From contig NZ_SMYZ01000056.1 of the NCBI RefSeq assembly GCF_004919685.1, positions 40,232-98,621 of the forward strand: DNA of 58,390 nucleotides. Direction: 5' to 3'. A model generated the notes under the pieces. That model ran no database searches. It was not told where the DNA came from and saw nothing but the letters and a program-made list of their open reading frames with translations. Shown here piece after piece: positions 8,427 through 17,317 of the stretch (positions within the stretch are counted from its first letter, which is position 1; the number at the start of each line of letters is the position of its first letter). Origin of the DNA: Mesorhizobium norvegicum (lineage in GTDB: Bacteria; Pseudomonadota; Alphaproteobacteria; Rhizobiales; Rhizobiaceae). The translations under genes were made by a program, and so were the position numbers.

Positions 8427-9356
8427 ATGCTCTGGAAAGGCCGTCGTCAGAGTGACAATGTCGAGGACGACCGCAGCGACAGCGGCGGCGGCGGACTCGG
8501 CGGCAGCCCTGGTCAGTTCCGCATTCCGATCGGCGGCCGTGCCGGTGGCGGCGGCAGCATCTTTCTCGTCATCCTGGTTGTGCTGGCCGGATGGTATTTC
8601 GGATTCGATCCGTCGACGATCCTGGGTGGCGGCGATGGCGGCCTGCTACCGGGCGGTGGTGGCCAGATCACCGACAACAGCGGCGGTGGCCAAGACAGCG
8701 GCGCGGGTACGCCAGCCAATGACGAGATGAAGCAGTTCGTGGCCACCGTGCTGGCCGAGACCGAGGACACCTGGACCGGCATCTTCAAATCTCAGGGGCT
8801 GACCTATGAGGACCCGAAGCTGGTGCTGTTCAGCGGCCAGGTGCGCTCGGCCTGCGGCTTTGCCTCCGCGGCGGCCGGACCGTTCTATTGTCCCGGCGAC
8901 CACAAGGTCTATCTCGACATGACCTTCTTCCAGCAACTCGATCAGCAGTTCGGCGCTTCGGGCGAGTTCGCCCGCGCCTATGTGATCGCGCATGAGGTCG
9001 GCCACCACGTACAGAACCTGACCGGCATCATGTCCAAGTTCAACCAGATGCGGCAAAGCATGGGCGAGGTCGAGGCCAACCAGATGTCGGTGCGCATCGA
9101 GCTCCAGGCTGACTGCTTCGCCGGCGTGTGGGCCCACTACACCGCGCAGAAGGGCATATTGGAGCAGGGCGACATCGAAAGCGCGCTGAACGCCGCCAAG
9201 CAGATCGGCGACGACACGCTGCAGAAGAAGACGCAAGGCTATGTCGTTCCGGAAAGCTTCAACCACGGCACCTCGCAGCAGCGGCAGACCTGGCTGGCGC
9301 GCGGTTACAAGAGCGGCAAGCTTTCGGATTGCAATACGCTGAGCGGCCCGATCTGA
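8427..9356 (+). CDS. Neutral zinc metallopeptidase, YpfJ family
   Basis: This 309-residue membrane-anchored peptidase has a glycine-rich N-terminal region, one transmembrane helix (IFLVILVVLAGWYFGF) and then the catalytic domain. The zinc motif HEVGHH occupies residues 189-194, inside YVIAHEVGHHVQNLTG, which is the hallmark of the putative neutral zinc metallopeptidase family. A later QADCFAG segment fits the third ligand region. The start at 8427 is chosen because GAGGAG lies 6 bases upstream. The ORF extends to 8370 without such a site. The substrate is unknown for the family. Confidence 0.9.
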   Translation: MLWKGRRQSDNVEDDRSDSGGGGLGGSPGQFRIPIGGRAGGGGSIFLVILVVLAGWYFGFDPSTILGGGDGGLLPGGGGQITDNSGGGQDSGAGTPANDEMKQFVATVLAETEDTWTGIFKSQGLTYEDPKLVLFSGQVRSACGFASAAAGPFYCPGDHKVYLDMTFFQQLDQQFGASGEFARAYVIAHEVGHHVQNLTGIMSKFNQMRQSMGEVEANQMSVRIELQADCFAGVWAHYTAQKGILEQGDIESALNAAKQIGDDTLQKKTQGYVVPESFNHGTSQQRQTWLARGYKSGKLSDCNTLSGPI

Positions 9357-9511
9357 GAGACTGATTCCGAGATTCACCTGACGGCGAAGGTGCCGTCAGG
9401 TGATGTCAGGATGAAACAATCCCGCCTGTTCCTGTATTGTTCCTTTCTGCCGGCTCGCCTATAAGGTGCGTCCGCCTGCGCCCCAGGGCGAGCAGAGGAG
9501 CTTGACCCATT

Positions 9512-10777
9512 ATGATCGACCCCAAAACCGCCAGACGGGGCCTTGCGCTCGTCTTCACCACGCTGCTGCTCGACATTATCGGCTTCGGCATGATCATGCC
9601 GGTACTGCCAGCCTATCTCAGGGAACTGACCGGCGTCAGCATCAGCGGAGCGGCGATTGAAGGCGGTTGGCTGTTTTTCGTCTATGCGGCGATGCAGTTC
9701 TTCTTCGCCCCCATCATGGGCGGCTTGAGCGACCGGTTTGGACGCCGGCCGATCCTGCTCGCCTCGGTGCTGACGTTTTCCATCGACAATCTGATCTGCG
9801 CCGTTGCCTGGTCCTATCCCATGCTGTTCATCGGGCGCGTGCTGGCCGGCATTTCGGGCGCCAGCTATTCGACGACATCGGCCTTCATCGCCGACATCTC
9901 GAACGATGAGAACCGGGCGAAGAATTTCGGCCTGCTCGGCATCGCTTTCGGCGTCGGCTTCGTCATCGGGCCGGTTCTGGGCGGGCTGCTCGGCACATTC
10001 GGACCCCGCGTGCCGTTCTATTTCGCCGCCGGACTTGCCTTTGTGAACTTCCTGATTGCGCTGTTTTTCCTGCCGGAAACGCTCGATGACAAGCATCGCC
10101 GCCGCTTCGAGTGGAAACGCGCCAACCCTGTCGGTACGCTTCTCCAGATGCGCCAGTACAAGGGCATCGGTTGGATCGGGCTCACCTTCTTCCTGATGAC
10201 GCTCGGGCACATGATGTATCCGGCGGTCTGGTCGTTCGTTTCCAATTATCGCTATGGCTGGAGCGAGCAGCAGATCGGCTTCTCGCTCGGCGCCTTCGGC
10301 CTGTGCGGCGCGATCGTCATGGCGACGGTGCTGCCGCGCGTGATCCCCAGGCTTGGCGAGTGGAAGACGGCGGTGATCGGTCTTGCCTTCACCGCGCTCA
10401 GCGCCTTCGGCTACGCCTTCGCGTCGCAAGGCTGGATGATCTATGCGGTGATCGTCGTCGGCTGTCTCGAAGCGCTGGCCGATCCGCCGCTGAGAAGCCT
10501 CGCCGCTGCCAAAGTGCCGCCTTCGGCGCAAGGTGAGTTGCAGGGCGCGATGACCTCGATCTTCTCGATCACCTCGATCATCACGCCGCTGCTCTATACG
10601 GCGATCTTTTCCTGGTTCACAGGGCCGAACGCGCCCATGACCTTCGGCGGCGCGCCCTATCTGGTTGGCGGGTGTTTTCTTACGCTGGCGCTCATCGTCT
10701 TCGTCACGAAAGTGGCCAGGCCCGTGGCGCGCACGAATGTCACCGCCGGCGTCGCCGAGGATGGAGCTCAGATATGA
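9512..10777 (+). CDS. MFS transporter, TetA-like drug:H+ antiporter family
   Basis: This 421-residue protein has about 12 hydrophobic segments. The motif GGLSDRFGRRP between TM2 and TM3 is the MFS motif A, and the opening (LLLDIIGFGMIMPVLP) is characteristic of the tetracycline-resistance (TCR/Tet) branch. Chromosomal members in rhizobia usually export unknown compounds, so tetracycline resistance should not be assumed. It overlaps the next gene by an ATGA (10774-10777), showing translational coupling with the aldo-keto reductase. The two may handle the same compound. Confidence 0.88.
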   Translation: MIDPKTARRGLALVFTTLLLDIIGFGMIMPVLPAYLRELTGVSISGAAIEGGWLFFVYAAMQFFFAPIMGGLSDRFGRRPILLASVLTFSIDNLICAVAWSYPMLFIGRVLAGISGASYSTTSAFIADISNDENRAKNFGLLGIAFGVGFVIGPVLGGLLGTFGPRVPFYFAAGLAFVNFLIALFFLPETLDDKHRRRFEWKRANPVGTLLQMRQYKGIGWIGLTFFLMTLGHMMYPAVWSFVSNYRYGWSEQQIGFSLGAFGLCGAIVMATVLPRVIPRLGEWKTAVIGLAFTALSAFGYAFASQGWMIYAVIVVGCLEALADPPLRSLAAAKVPPSAQGELQGAMTSIFSITSIITPLLYTAIFSWFTGPNAPMTFGGAPYLVGGCFLTLALIVFVTKVARPVARTNVTAGVAEDGAQI

Positions 10778-11694
10778 GTCATGACGGCCGCATTGCGCTC
10801 ACCAGGGACGGACTGTCGCTGTCGCGCCTCGTCTTCGGCGCCTGGCGTCTGCTCGACAGCGCCGCCCGCCCGGATGCCGAAGCGGTCGCGCGGCTGATCG
10901 GCAGCGCCGTCGATCTCCGCCTGACCAGCTTCGACCATGCCGACATCTATGGGAACTACGAGGTGGAAGCGGCGTTCGGAGCGGGATTGGCGCGCTGGAA
11001 AGGCAAGCGCGACAGCATCGAGTTGATCTCGAAATGCGATATCATGCTGAAATCGCCAAACCGGCCGGACAACCGGCTGAAGCACTATGATACCAGTGCC
11101 GCCCATATCGCGGCCTCGGTCGATCGTTCGCTGTCCAATCTCCACACCGATTACCTCGACTTGTTGCTGCTGCACCGGCCGGATCCGCTGATGGATGCCG
11201 ACGAGACGGCGACAGCGTTGGCCGGGTTGGTCACATCCGGCAAGGTGAGGGCAGTCGGCGTCTCCAATTTCACGCCGTCGCAGTTCGATCTGCTGGCCTC
11301 GCGGCTGCCGTTCGCGCTCGCCACCAACCAGATCGAGATGTCGGTGCTGAAAACGGCTGCATTGACCGACGGCAGTCTCGACCACGCGCAGCGCCTTGCC
11401 TATGCGCCGATGATCTGGTCGCCGCTCGGCGGCGGCTCGCTGTTCACCGGCAAGGAGGGGCGCGAGGCGCGGGTGCGGGCAGCGCTTGCAGCGGTGGCCG
11501 CCGAGATCGGTGCCAGCGATCTGGCTACCGTCGCGATCGCCTGGCTGCTGCGCCATCCGGCCCAATTGGTGCCGGTGCTGGGCTCGATGAAGCCGGAACG
11601 GCTGGCCGCCATGATCAAGGCGATCGACATCGTGCTCGACCGCCAGCAATGGTTCGCCATCCTGGAGGCCAGCGAAGGCCGACCGGTGGCGTAA
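10774..11694 (+). CDS. Aldo/keto reductase, YdhF-like
   Basis: This 306-residue NADPH-dependent oxidoreductase has the TIM-barrel aldo-keto reductase signatures. FDHADIYGNYE carries the catalytic Asp and Tyr, a Lys follows in ISKCD, and LLLHRPDP carries the His. The later GVSNFTPSQ motif and the C-terminal WLLRHPAQLVPVLGS cofactor region complete the fold. The start is the ATG that overlaps the MFS stop codon. It is most like the predicted oxidoreductase YdhF group. The substrate is unknown, but the coupling with an exporter suggests detoxification. Confidence 0.88.
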   Translation: MSHDGRIALTRDGLSLSRLVFGAWRLLDSAARPDAEAVARLIGSAVDLRLTSFDHADIYGNYEVEAAFGAGLARWKGKRDSIELISKCDIMLKSPNRPDNRLKHYDTSAAHIAASVDRSLSNLHTDYLDLLLLHRPDPLMDADETATALAGLVTSGKVRAVGVSNFTPSQFDLLASRLPFALATNQIEMSVLKTAALTDGSLDHAQRLAYAPMIWSPLGGGSLFTGKEGREARVRAALAAVAAEIGASDLATVAIAWLLRHPAQLVPVLGSMKPERLAAMIKAIDIVLDRQQWFAILEASEGRPVA

Positions 11695-11729
11695 GGGTCA
11701 GGGTGCGATGCCAGGCTGTGAGGCGTTTG

Positions 11730-11909
11730 CGCCGCCCCTCATTGTCCTGCCGGACATTTCTCCCCGTATAGTGACGGGGAGAAAGACGCTCTCGTCGATG
11801 ATTTCGCCAATCGCCTACGTTGCAAAAAGGGCGCCGAGGTCGCGGTCAATTCCCTTCTCCCCGTCACTATACGGGGAGAAGGTGCCGGTAGGCGGATGAG
11901 GGGCGGCGC
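11730..11909. repeat. Large inverted-repeat element, family A, copy 1
   Basis: The ends GCGCCGCCCCTCAT and ATGAGGGGCGGCGC face each other. Each arm also carries a TTCTCCCCGT-atag-ACGGGGAGAA hairpin in the inner part (11758-11782 and 11858-11880). The arms of about 55 bases enclose about 70 bases of unrelated sequence. Related copies lie at 23676-23848, 54216-54396 and, as a half element, 55709-55800. It separates an aldo-keto reductase gene from convergent carA and could act as a bidirectional terminator. Confidence 0.75.
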
Positions 11910-11917
11910 GACGCCTC

Positions 11918-13123
11918 CTAAGCCCGCTCGGCCAGCAATTCCTCGCCGCGCTTTTCGCGGATCAGGTTGACGAAGCGGCGGAACAGATAGTGCGAATCCT
12001 GCGGGCCGGGCGAAGCCTCGGGATGATGCTGGACCGAGAACACCGGCCTGCCGGTGAGCGTGATGCCGCAGTTCGAACCGTCGAACAGCGAGACATGGGT
12101 TTCCTCGACGCCTGATGGCAGCGAGTCGGCATCGACGGCGAAGCCGTGGTTCATCGAGACGATCTCGACCTTGCCGGTGGTGTGATCCTTGACCGGATGG
12201 TTGGCGCCGTGATGGCCCTGATGCATCTTGGCGGTCTTGCCGCCGAGCGCCAGCGCCAGCATCTGGTGGCCGAGGCAAATGCCGAATACCGGGATGTCGG
12301 TTTTCAACAGATCCTGGATGACCGGCACGGCATAGTCACCGGTGGCTTCCGGGTCGCCGGGGCCGTTGGAGAGGAAGATGCCGTCCGGCTGCATGGCGAG
12401 GATTTCTTCAGCACCGGTCTTGGCCGGCACCACGGTGACCTTGGCGCCAAGGCCGGCGAGCAGGCGCAATATGTTGCGCTTGACGCCATAGTCGATGGCA
12501 ACGACATGCATGGTCGGCTCGGTCTGTTCGCCAAAGCCTTCGTTCCACACCCACGGCGTCTCGCGCCAGACCGAGGACTGGCCCGACGTGACCTCCTTGG
12601 CTAGGTCGAGGCCGATCAGGCCCGACCATGCGGCGGCGCGGCGCTTCAGATCGTCGAGGTCGAACACGCCGTCGGGCGCATGCGCAATGACGGCGTTGGG
12701 CATGCCCTTTTCGCGGATCAGCGCGGTCAGCGCGCGGGTGTCGATGCCCGACAGGGCGACGATGCCGCGCTTCTTCAGCCATTGGTCGAGACCGGTGCCG
12801 GCGCGGTAGTTGGACGGATTGGTGACATCGGCCTTGAACACGGCGCCGACGGCGCCGGCGCGGGCGGCCGGGTTAAGGTCCTCTATGTCCTCGTCATTGG
12901 TGCCGATGTTGCCGATATGCGGGAAGGTGAAAGTGACGATCTGGCCGGCATAGGACGGGTCGGTGAGGATTTCCTGGTAGCCGGTGAGTGCCGTGTTGAA
13001 GCAGACTTCGGCGACGGCGGAGCCGGTGGCGCCGAGGCCGCGACCTTCGATGACGGTGCCGTCGGCCAGCACCAACAGCGCGGTCGGCTTTTCGGTGGTC
13101 CAAGGGGCGGTCATCGTGGCCAT
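11918..13123 (-). CDS. carA: Carbamoyl-phosphate synthase small subunit (glutamine amidotransferase)
   Basis: This 401-residue protein hydrolyses glutamine and passes ammonia to CarB for carbamoyl phosphate, the precursor of arginine and pyrimidines. The N-terminal CPSase small-chain domain is clear (GRGLGATG, then FNTALTGYQEILTDPSY). The C-terminal class I amidotransferase domain has the nucleophile Cys in GICLGHQ (about residue 283) and the catalytic His/Glu in HHPEASPGP. Length matches the family (about 380-400). No carB lies in the window. The large subunit gene is often distant in alphaproteobacteria. The ATG at 13114 is an alternative start. Confidence 0.95.
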   Translation of the reverse strand: MATMTAPWTTEKPTALLVLADGTVIEGRGLGATGSAVAEVCFNTALTGYQEILTDPSYAGQIVTFTFPHIGNIGTNDEDIEDLNPAARAGAVGAVFKADVTNPSNYRAGTGLDQWLKKRGIVALSGIDTRALTALIREKGMPNAVIAHAPDGVFDLDDLKRRAAAWSGLIGLDLAKEVTSGQSSVWRETPWVWNEGFGEQTEPTMHVVAIDYGVKRNILRLLAGLGAKVTVVPAKTGAEEILAMQPDGIFLSNGPGDPEATGDYAVPVIQDLLKTDIPVFGICLGHQMLALALGGKTAKMHQGHHGANHPVKDHTTGKVEIVSMNHGFAVDADSLPSGVEETHVSLFDGSNCGITLTGRPVFSVQHHPEASPGPQDSHYLFRRFVNLIREKRGEELLAERA

Positions 13124-13401
13124 GGCGGCACTCCTAAAAGGCTGCGCCCTTCAATTGGCCCGGCGGACCTTGGCGCGGCAAACGGCGCACGGCAGCGATT
13201 TCGCAAGCCTGCGCGCGGTCAAAACTCAGTTCATGCAAGGCCCAGTACATAGGGGAAGGGGCCAAAGCGGTCAATGATGCCGGCACCGAGCGGTATGGAT
13301 TTATTTCATCGAACAATATCAGCCATTTGACGTCTGCCTTCGGGATTTGCCTTGCGCATTCCCCGGCGCTATTGTCCGCGCCGATCGAAGGAGAATGCAC
13401 C

Positions 13402-13851
13402 ATGCGCGGCAAAATCGCCGAATCCCTGAAGAGCGCGATGAAGGCGCAGGACAAGCACCGGCTGCCGACATTGCGGCTGATCCAGGCCGCCATCCACGAC
13501 CGCGACATCGCCAATCGCGGCTCGGCCAAGGAGCCGGCCAGCGACGAGGAGATCCTGCAGATCCTGGCCAAGATGGTGAAGCAACGCGAGGAATCGGCCA
13601 AAGCCTTCGACGACGGCAAGCGGCCGGAACTGGCCGCGCAGGAGCGCGGCGAGATGGAGATCATCCGCGCCTTCCTGCCGACGCAGTTGGACGATGCCGC
13701 CATCCAGGCTGCGGCGCGCGAAGCGATCGCGGCGACGGGTGCGGCCAGCCAGAGGGACATGGGCAAGGTGATCGCCGCGCTGAAGCAGAAATATGCCGGC
13801 CAGATGGATTTCGGCAAGGCGAGCGGCATCGTCAAGGGGCTGCTGCAATAG
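13402..13851 (+). CDS. GatB/YqeY domain-containing protein
   Basis: This 149-residue protein starts at an ATG with an AAGGAG site 8 bases upstream. It is an entire YqeY-type protein: it opens with a helix of MRGKIAESLKSAMKAQDK, continues with RLPTLRLIQAAIHDRDI, and ends with a TGAASQRDMGKVIAALK segment. YqeY is homologous to the tail of the GatB amidotransferase subunit and is proposed to act on tRNA, but its role is not settled. It is divergent from carA. In many alphaproteobacteria yqeY sits close to dnaG and rpoD. Here those genes are 17 kb downstream. Confidence 0.9.
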   Translation: MRGKIAESLKSAMKAQDKHRLPTLRLIQAAIHDRDIANRGSAKEPASDEEILQILAKMVKQREESAKAFDDGKRPELAAQERGEMEIIRAFLPTQLDDAAIQAAAREAIAATGAASQRDMGKVIAALKQKYAGQMDFGKASGIVKGLLQ

Positions 13852-13994
13852 GGCTTTTCCCGCCGCACCTCTTGCCAGGAAAAGCGACCAACGGCCGTCG
13901 GTGACGTCGAGCTCTATGGACACCCGACCATGCGGCGTTCGGAGGTCAGAGGCAGCGGCAGCGGCACGCAGGTGCCGTAGCTCCGGCTCGCGGG

Positions 13995-14591
13995 CTAGCG
14001 CTTGCCAATCCGGTCCGGGGAGCGTTCGCCAATCCCTTCGACGACGATGCGGATGAGGTGCCTGATCTCGTCCTCGCTGAACAGACCTCCCGAAAGCACC
14101 GAAAGCATCGCCTGGCCGTATATTCCAAGCAGAACCAGCGACATGAAATTGGCGTTGTCGTCTTTGCGAATGACACCTTGCCGTTGGCCAAGGACCAGCA
14201 GGTCTCGCACCAGGAGCTGGAAGGAGGGGCGGTCGGACGGCGGCTGCAGGGACGGTCGCTCGGCGGGGGCAAGGGCCAGCCTGGCAAGTGAAGGGTTGGC
14301 CAGGCACCACCCCGCGCTGTCGAGAAGGACGGTCTCAAGCAGGACGAACACGTCTTCGTTTGCCGCCATGCGGGCGCGGTAGGTCGCGTCGCCCGCTTCC
14401 ACGAGGGCGATGAGCCGTAGCGCAATCTCCTCTTTCGAGCTGAACAGGTTGTAGACCGTCTTGCGGGTCAGCCCGGCGCGCGTCGCGATCGCTTCAACCG
14501 AGGTGTTGACAAATCCGAGTTCCCGGAACGCTGCATCGGCGGCATCGAGGATGAGGCTTCGCGACCGTTCGGTCCGCTTTGGGGTTGTCAT
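13995..14591 (-). CDS. TetR family transcriptional regulator
   Basis: This is about 198 residues from the ATG at 14591. The N-terminal HTH is plain (VEAIATRAGLTRKTVYNLFSSKEEI), and the C-terminal ligand domain is all helical. The ORF extends to 14639, but that start lies beyond the palindromes at 14604-14626, which are best read as operators, so the later start is correct. It is divergent from a DUF4336 gene and probably represses it and itself. The ligand is unknown. Confidence 0.85.
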   Translation of the reverse strand: MTTPKRTERSRSLILDAADAAFRELGFVNTSVEAIATRAGLTRKTVYNLFSSKEEIALRLIALVEAGDATYRARMAANEDVFVLLETVLLDSAGWCLANPSLARLALAPAERPSLQPPSDRPSFQLLVRDLLVLGQRQGVIRKDDNANFMSLVLLGIYGQAMLSVLSGGLFSEDEIRHLIRIVVEGIGERSPDRIGKR

Positions 14592-14603
14592 TTTTATACC
14601 ATG

Positions 14604-14626
14604 GTGTAAATTTACACATGTGTAAA
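14604..14626. promoter_or_regulatory. Overlapping palindromes, probable TetR operator
   Basis: GTGTAAATTTACAC (14604-14617) is a perfect 14-base palindrome. It shares its right half with TTTACACATGTGTAAA (14611-14626), a perfect 16-base palindrome. Together they place three TTTACAC half-sites in 23 bases, just upstream of the tetR start and inside the divergent promoter region. Two dimers could bind side by side. Confidence 0.75.
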
Positions 14627-14737
14627 CTTTAAAGTACATGGCTGCCGGTCTTCAGTAGGGAAGCCGACCGGCCATCCCGCGAACGGTCGACCGTGGCGCA
14701 TCGGAATTCAAGCGTATCCATCGGAAGCATTGTGCAA

Positions 14738-15442
14738 ATGGTTGGCATCCTCAGAGAATTCGGCCCGGGGATCTGGATTGCGGACGGTCCGACCGTCACG
14801 GCGGCCGCCGGCTTTCACTATCCCACGCGCATGGCCGTGATCAGATTGTCCGGCGGCGGTCTCTTCATCTGGTCACCGGTAGAGCTCACGGACGAGCTGC
14901 GTGCCGAGGTGGACGGCTTGGGCGAGGTGCGCTTCCTAATCCCGCCCAATTCGCTTCACCACGTGTTCCTTGCTGACTGGCAGCGCAGCTACACCGATGC
15001 CAAGGTCTACGCGCCGCCGGGCCTGCGGGAGAAGCGCGGGGATATCCGCTTTGACGGCGACCTCGGCGATACGCCTGATACCGACTGGGCTGACGATCTC
15101 GATCAAGTCGTCATGCGGGGCAACAGGATCACCATCGAGATTGTCTTCTTCCATCGCGAAAGCAGGACGGTGCTGTTCACCGATCTTATCCAGCATTTCC
15201 GTCCTGGCTGGTTCAAGGGCTGGCGGGCGCTCGTTGCCCGGCTGGATCTGATGGTGGCCGTTGAGCCCTCAGTGCCGCGAAAATTTCGCGCCGCCTTTAC
15301 CGACTGGCGTGCCGCGCGCGCCGCCATCCAGCGTGTCCTGGCATGGCCGGCTGAAAAAGTGCTGATGGCGCATGGCGAACCGGTCACCGAGAACGGTCAG
15401 GCTGTTGTACGTCGCGCCTTTCGCTGGCTGGTCGGTCAGTGA
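14738..15442 (+). CDS. DUF4336 domain-containing protein
   Basis: This is about 234 residues from the ATG at 14738. A GTG at 14693 would add 15 residues. The sequence opens LREFGPGIWIADGP and has the metallo-hydrolase-like layout of DUF4336: an IPPNSLHHVF segment near residue 70, a VLFTDLIQHF segment and a C-terminal KVLMAHGEPV. The family is related in fold to metallo-beta-lactamases, but its reaction is unknown. It is controlled, by position, by the divergent TetR and its operators at 14604-14626. Its last 59 bases overlap the 3' end of the convergent lysR gene. Confidence 0.8.
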   Translation: MVGILREFGPGIWIADGPTVTAAAGFHYPTRMAVIRLSGGGLFIWSPVELTDELRAEVDGLGEVRFLIPPNSLHHVFLADWQRSYTDAKVYAPPGLREKRGDIRFDGDLGDTPDTDWADDLDQVVMRGNRITIEIVFFHRESRTVLFTDLIQHFRPGWFKGWRALVARLDLMVAVEPSVPRKFRAAFTDWRAARAAIQRVLAWPAEKVLMAHGEPVTENGQAVVRRAFRWLVGQ

Positions 15443-16370
15443 CGTCCTGGGCAGATTTCGGCGGTTCGAGCGCGCGGCGCAATGCCGGCGCCTCCTGCTG
15501 GATATGATCCCATAGCCGGTTAGCGACCGGCCCGTGCGGTCGGTCGCGGCGGCGCGCCACCACCAGCTCGTCGGTACGCCCCGGCAGATGACGGCCGGCG
15601 ATGGATTGCAGGCGTCCGTCGCGCAGCTCTTCCTCGATCAGGAAGCGGGGCATGTGGCCCCAGCCGAGGCCCTGAAGGATGATTTCCTTCTTCATGCCCT
15701 GATCGGCCACCATGCACTGAAGCGCACCTTCGATCATGAAGTAATCCTGCCGGGGTGAATGGCGGGCGGTGTCGCGCATGACGCATTGGGTGAGTGCGTG
15801 CATCTGATCCAAGGTGATTGGCTGTTTGATACGCTCCGGCAGAAAGCCCGGCGCCACCACGGGAATGAAGGGCACCTTGCACAGGTCGACCCATTCCACC
15901 CGCGCATCGCTCTTGTCGATCCAGTGCAGGATCAAATCGGCCTCATCGTCGAAGAGACGCTCCCACGGGCCGCCAACCGCTTCGAAATGCAGATGCAGGC
16001 GCGTGCCGGGGCAGTGGGCGAAGAACCGCCCGAGCATCCCCAGCGCCTGCGGGCGCGGGCACAAATCGCCGATCACCACATGGATCTCGCTTTCCTCGCC
16101 CATTGCCAACTGGGCGGCATGGACACGCAGGCCCTCCAGTTCGTGCAGCAGCTGACGTGCGCGGCGGTGGAACGACAGCCCTGCCTCGGTCGGGCGAACG
16201 CGATAGCCGCTGCGATCCAGGAGGACAAGGTCGAGCTGCCGTTCCAGCTTTGCGACGGCGGCAAACACCGCCGGGTGCGAGCGATAGAGCAATGCCGCCG
16301 CAGGCTGAAAGCCGCCGGTGCGAACCACGGCATCGAAGCATTGCAGATCATGCAGGGTGAATTCCGCCAT
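15384..16370 (-). CDS. LysR family transcriptional regulator
   Basis: This 328-residue LysR protein has an HTH (FDAVVRTGGFQPAAALL, SHPAVFAAVAKLERQL) and an effector domain. The family is usually 290-310. The extra length is a C-terminal tail after RLWDHIQQEAPALRR, which overlaps the convergent DUF4336 gene by 59 bases. It is divergent from an alpha/beta hydrolase across about 100 AT-rich bases and probably controls it. Confidence 0.85.
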   Translation of the reverse strand: MAEFTLHDLQCFDAVVRTGGFQPAAALLYRSHPAVFAAVAKLERQLDLVLLDRSGYRVRPTEAGLSFHRRARQLLHELEGLRVHAAQLAMGEESEIHVVIGDLCPRPQALGMLGRFFAHCPGTRLHLHFEAVGGPWERLFDDEADLILHWIDKSDARVEWVDLCKVPFIPVVAPGFLPERIKQPITLDQMHALTQCVMRDTARHSPRQDYFMIEGALQCMVADQGMKKEIILQGLGWGHMPRFLIEEELRDGRLQSIAGRHLPGRTDELVVARRRDRPHGPVANRLWDHIQQEAPALRRALEPPKSAQDVTDRPASERRDVQQPDRSR

Positions 16371-16471
16371 GTCAGCTTTACCTACAGAGATTGTCTTATC
16401 TTTGTAATATCAACAAAAAGGCGCCACGGCTACGTTCTGGCTCATTCAACGTTCCAGAAGGAATTTTCATC

Positions 16472-17263
16472 ATGAATGGGCTGAATTTCGTGATCATCGG
16501 CGATGGTACCCGCATCGCCTACCGCATCGATGGCGATGCCACAAAGCCGGTGCTGGTGCTGTCGAACTCCATCGCCACCACGCTGCACATGTGGGACAGA
16601 CAGGTCGACGAATTGTCCAGGCATTTCCGCGTTCTGCGTTACGACTTTCGCGGCCATGGCGGATCGAGCACCCCAGTGGGTGCCTATTCGCTCGACCGGC
16701 TCGGCCGCGACGTCATCGAGCTGCTCGATGCACTGGGCATCGGGCGCGTGCACTTCCTCGGCCTGTCACTGGGCGGCTTCGTCGGGCAATGGCTCGGCAT
16801 CCATGCGCCCGAGCGGATCGACCGGCTGATCCTGAGCAACACCTCGTCCCATCTCTCGCCGGCAAGCTATTTCGACGAGCGGATTGCCGCTGTGCAGCAG
16901 GCGCCGGACATGTCGGAAACCGCCGAGGTGTTCCTCGGCAACTGGTTCCCCACGTCTATGGTGGCTGCCAACGCGCCCGTGGTCGAAGACTTTCGCGCCA
17001 TGCTGCTGACTATCGACCGGCAAGGTCTGGCTGGTTTGTTCGCGGCGGTTCGCGATGCGGACCTCCGCCGCAGCGTAGCGCTGATCTCCCGGCCAACGCT
17101 GGTGATCGCCGGCCAGCACGACACGGTGACGGCTGCCAGCCACAGCGAGCTGATCGCGGCGGCGGTGCCCGGTGCGAAGCTGGTTGTGCTGCCCGCGGTT
17201 CACTTGTCGAACGTGGAGTACCCGGCCGAGTTCATGCAGGCCGTGCTCGGCTTTCTGCGCTGA
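16472..17263 (+). CDS. Alpha/beta hydrolase, 3-oxoadipate enol-lactonase-like
   Basis: This 263-residue hydrolase has a nucleophile elbow GLSLGG with Ser99, an Asp in VIAGQHDTVT and a His in LPAVHLSNVE. The oxyanion region (VLSNSIATTLHMWDRQV) and overall length resemble PcaD, the 3-oxoadipate enol-lactonase of the beta-ketoadipate pathway. The other pca genes are not nearby, so that reaction is only a possibility. The ATG at 16472 is chosen because of an AGAAGGAA site upstream. The upstream in-frame ATG at 16391 lies in the divergent promoter region. It is divergent from the lysR at 16370. Confidence 0.82.
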   Translation: MNGLNFVIIGDGTRIAYRIDGDATKPVLVLSNSIATTLHMWDRQVDELSRHFRVLRYDFRGHGGSSTPVGAYSLDRLGRDVIELLDALGIGRVHFLGLSLGGFVGQWLGIHAPERIDRLILSNTSSHLSPASYFDERIAAVQQAPDMSETAEVFLGNWFPTSMVAANAPVVEDFRAMLLTIDRQGLAGLFAAVRDADLRRSVALISRPTLVIAGQHDTVTAASHSELIAAAVPGAKLVVLPAVHLSNVEYPAEFMQAVLGFLR

Positions 17264-17317
17264 ACGGGGGCGCGCGCTAGCAGTGAGTGAAGTTCGCAGC
17301 CTGTCCGGTTGCGGACT

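Noticed and set aside
9374..10531. 385-residue ORF antisense to the MFS gene
   Set aside because: Shadow frame with no hydrophobic pattern or motifs.
9512..10777. Tetracycline resistance gene
   Set aside because: It is in the TetA-like family, but with a chromosomal, AKR-coupled context, and no evidence for substrate specificity.
13124..13401. Pyrimidine attenuator or riboswitch before carA
   Set aside because: No run of T with preceding hairpin and no leader peptide was found.
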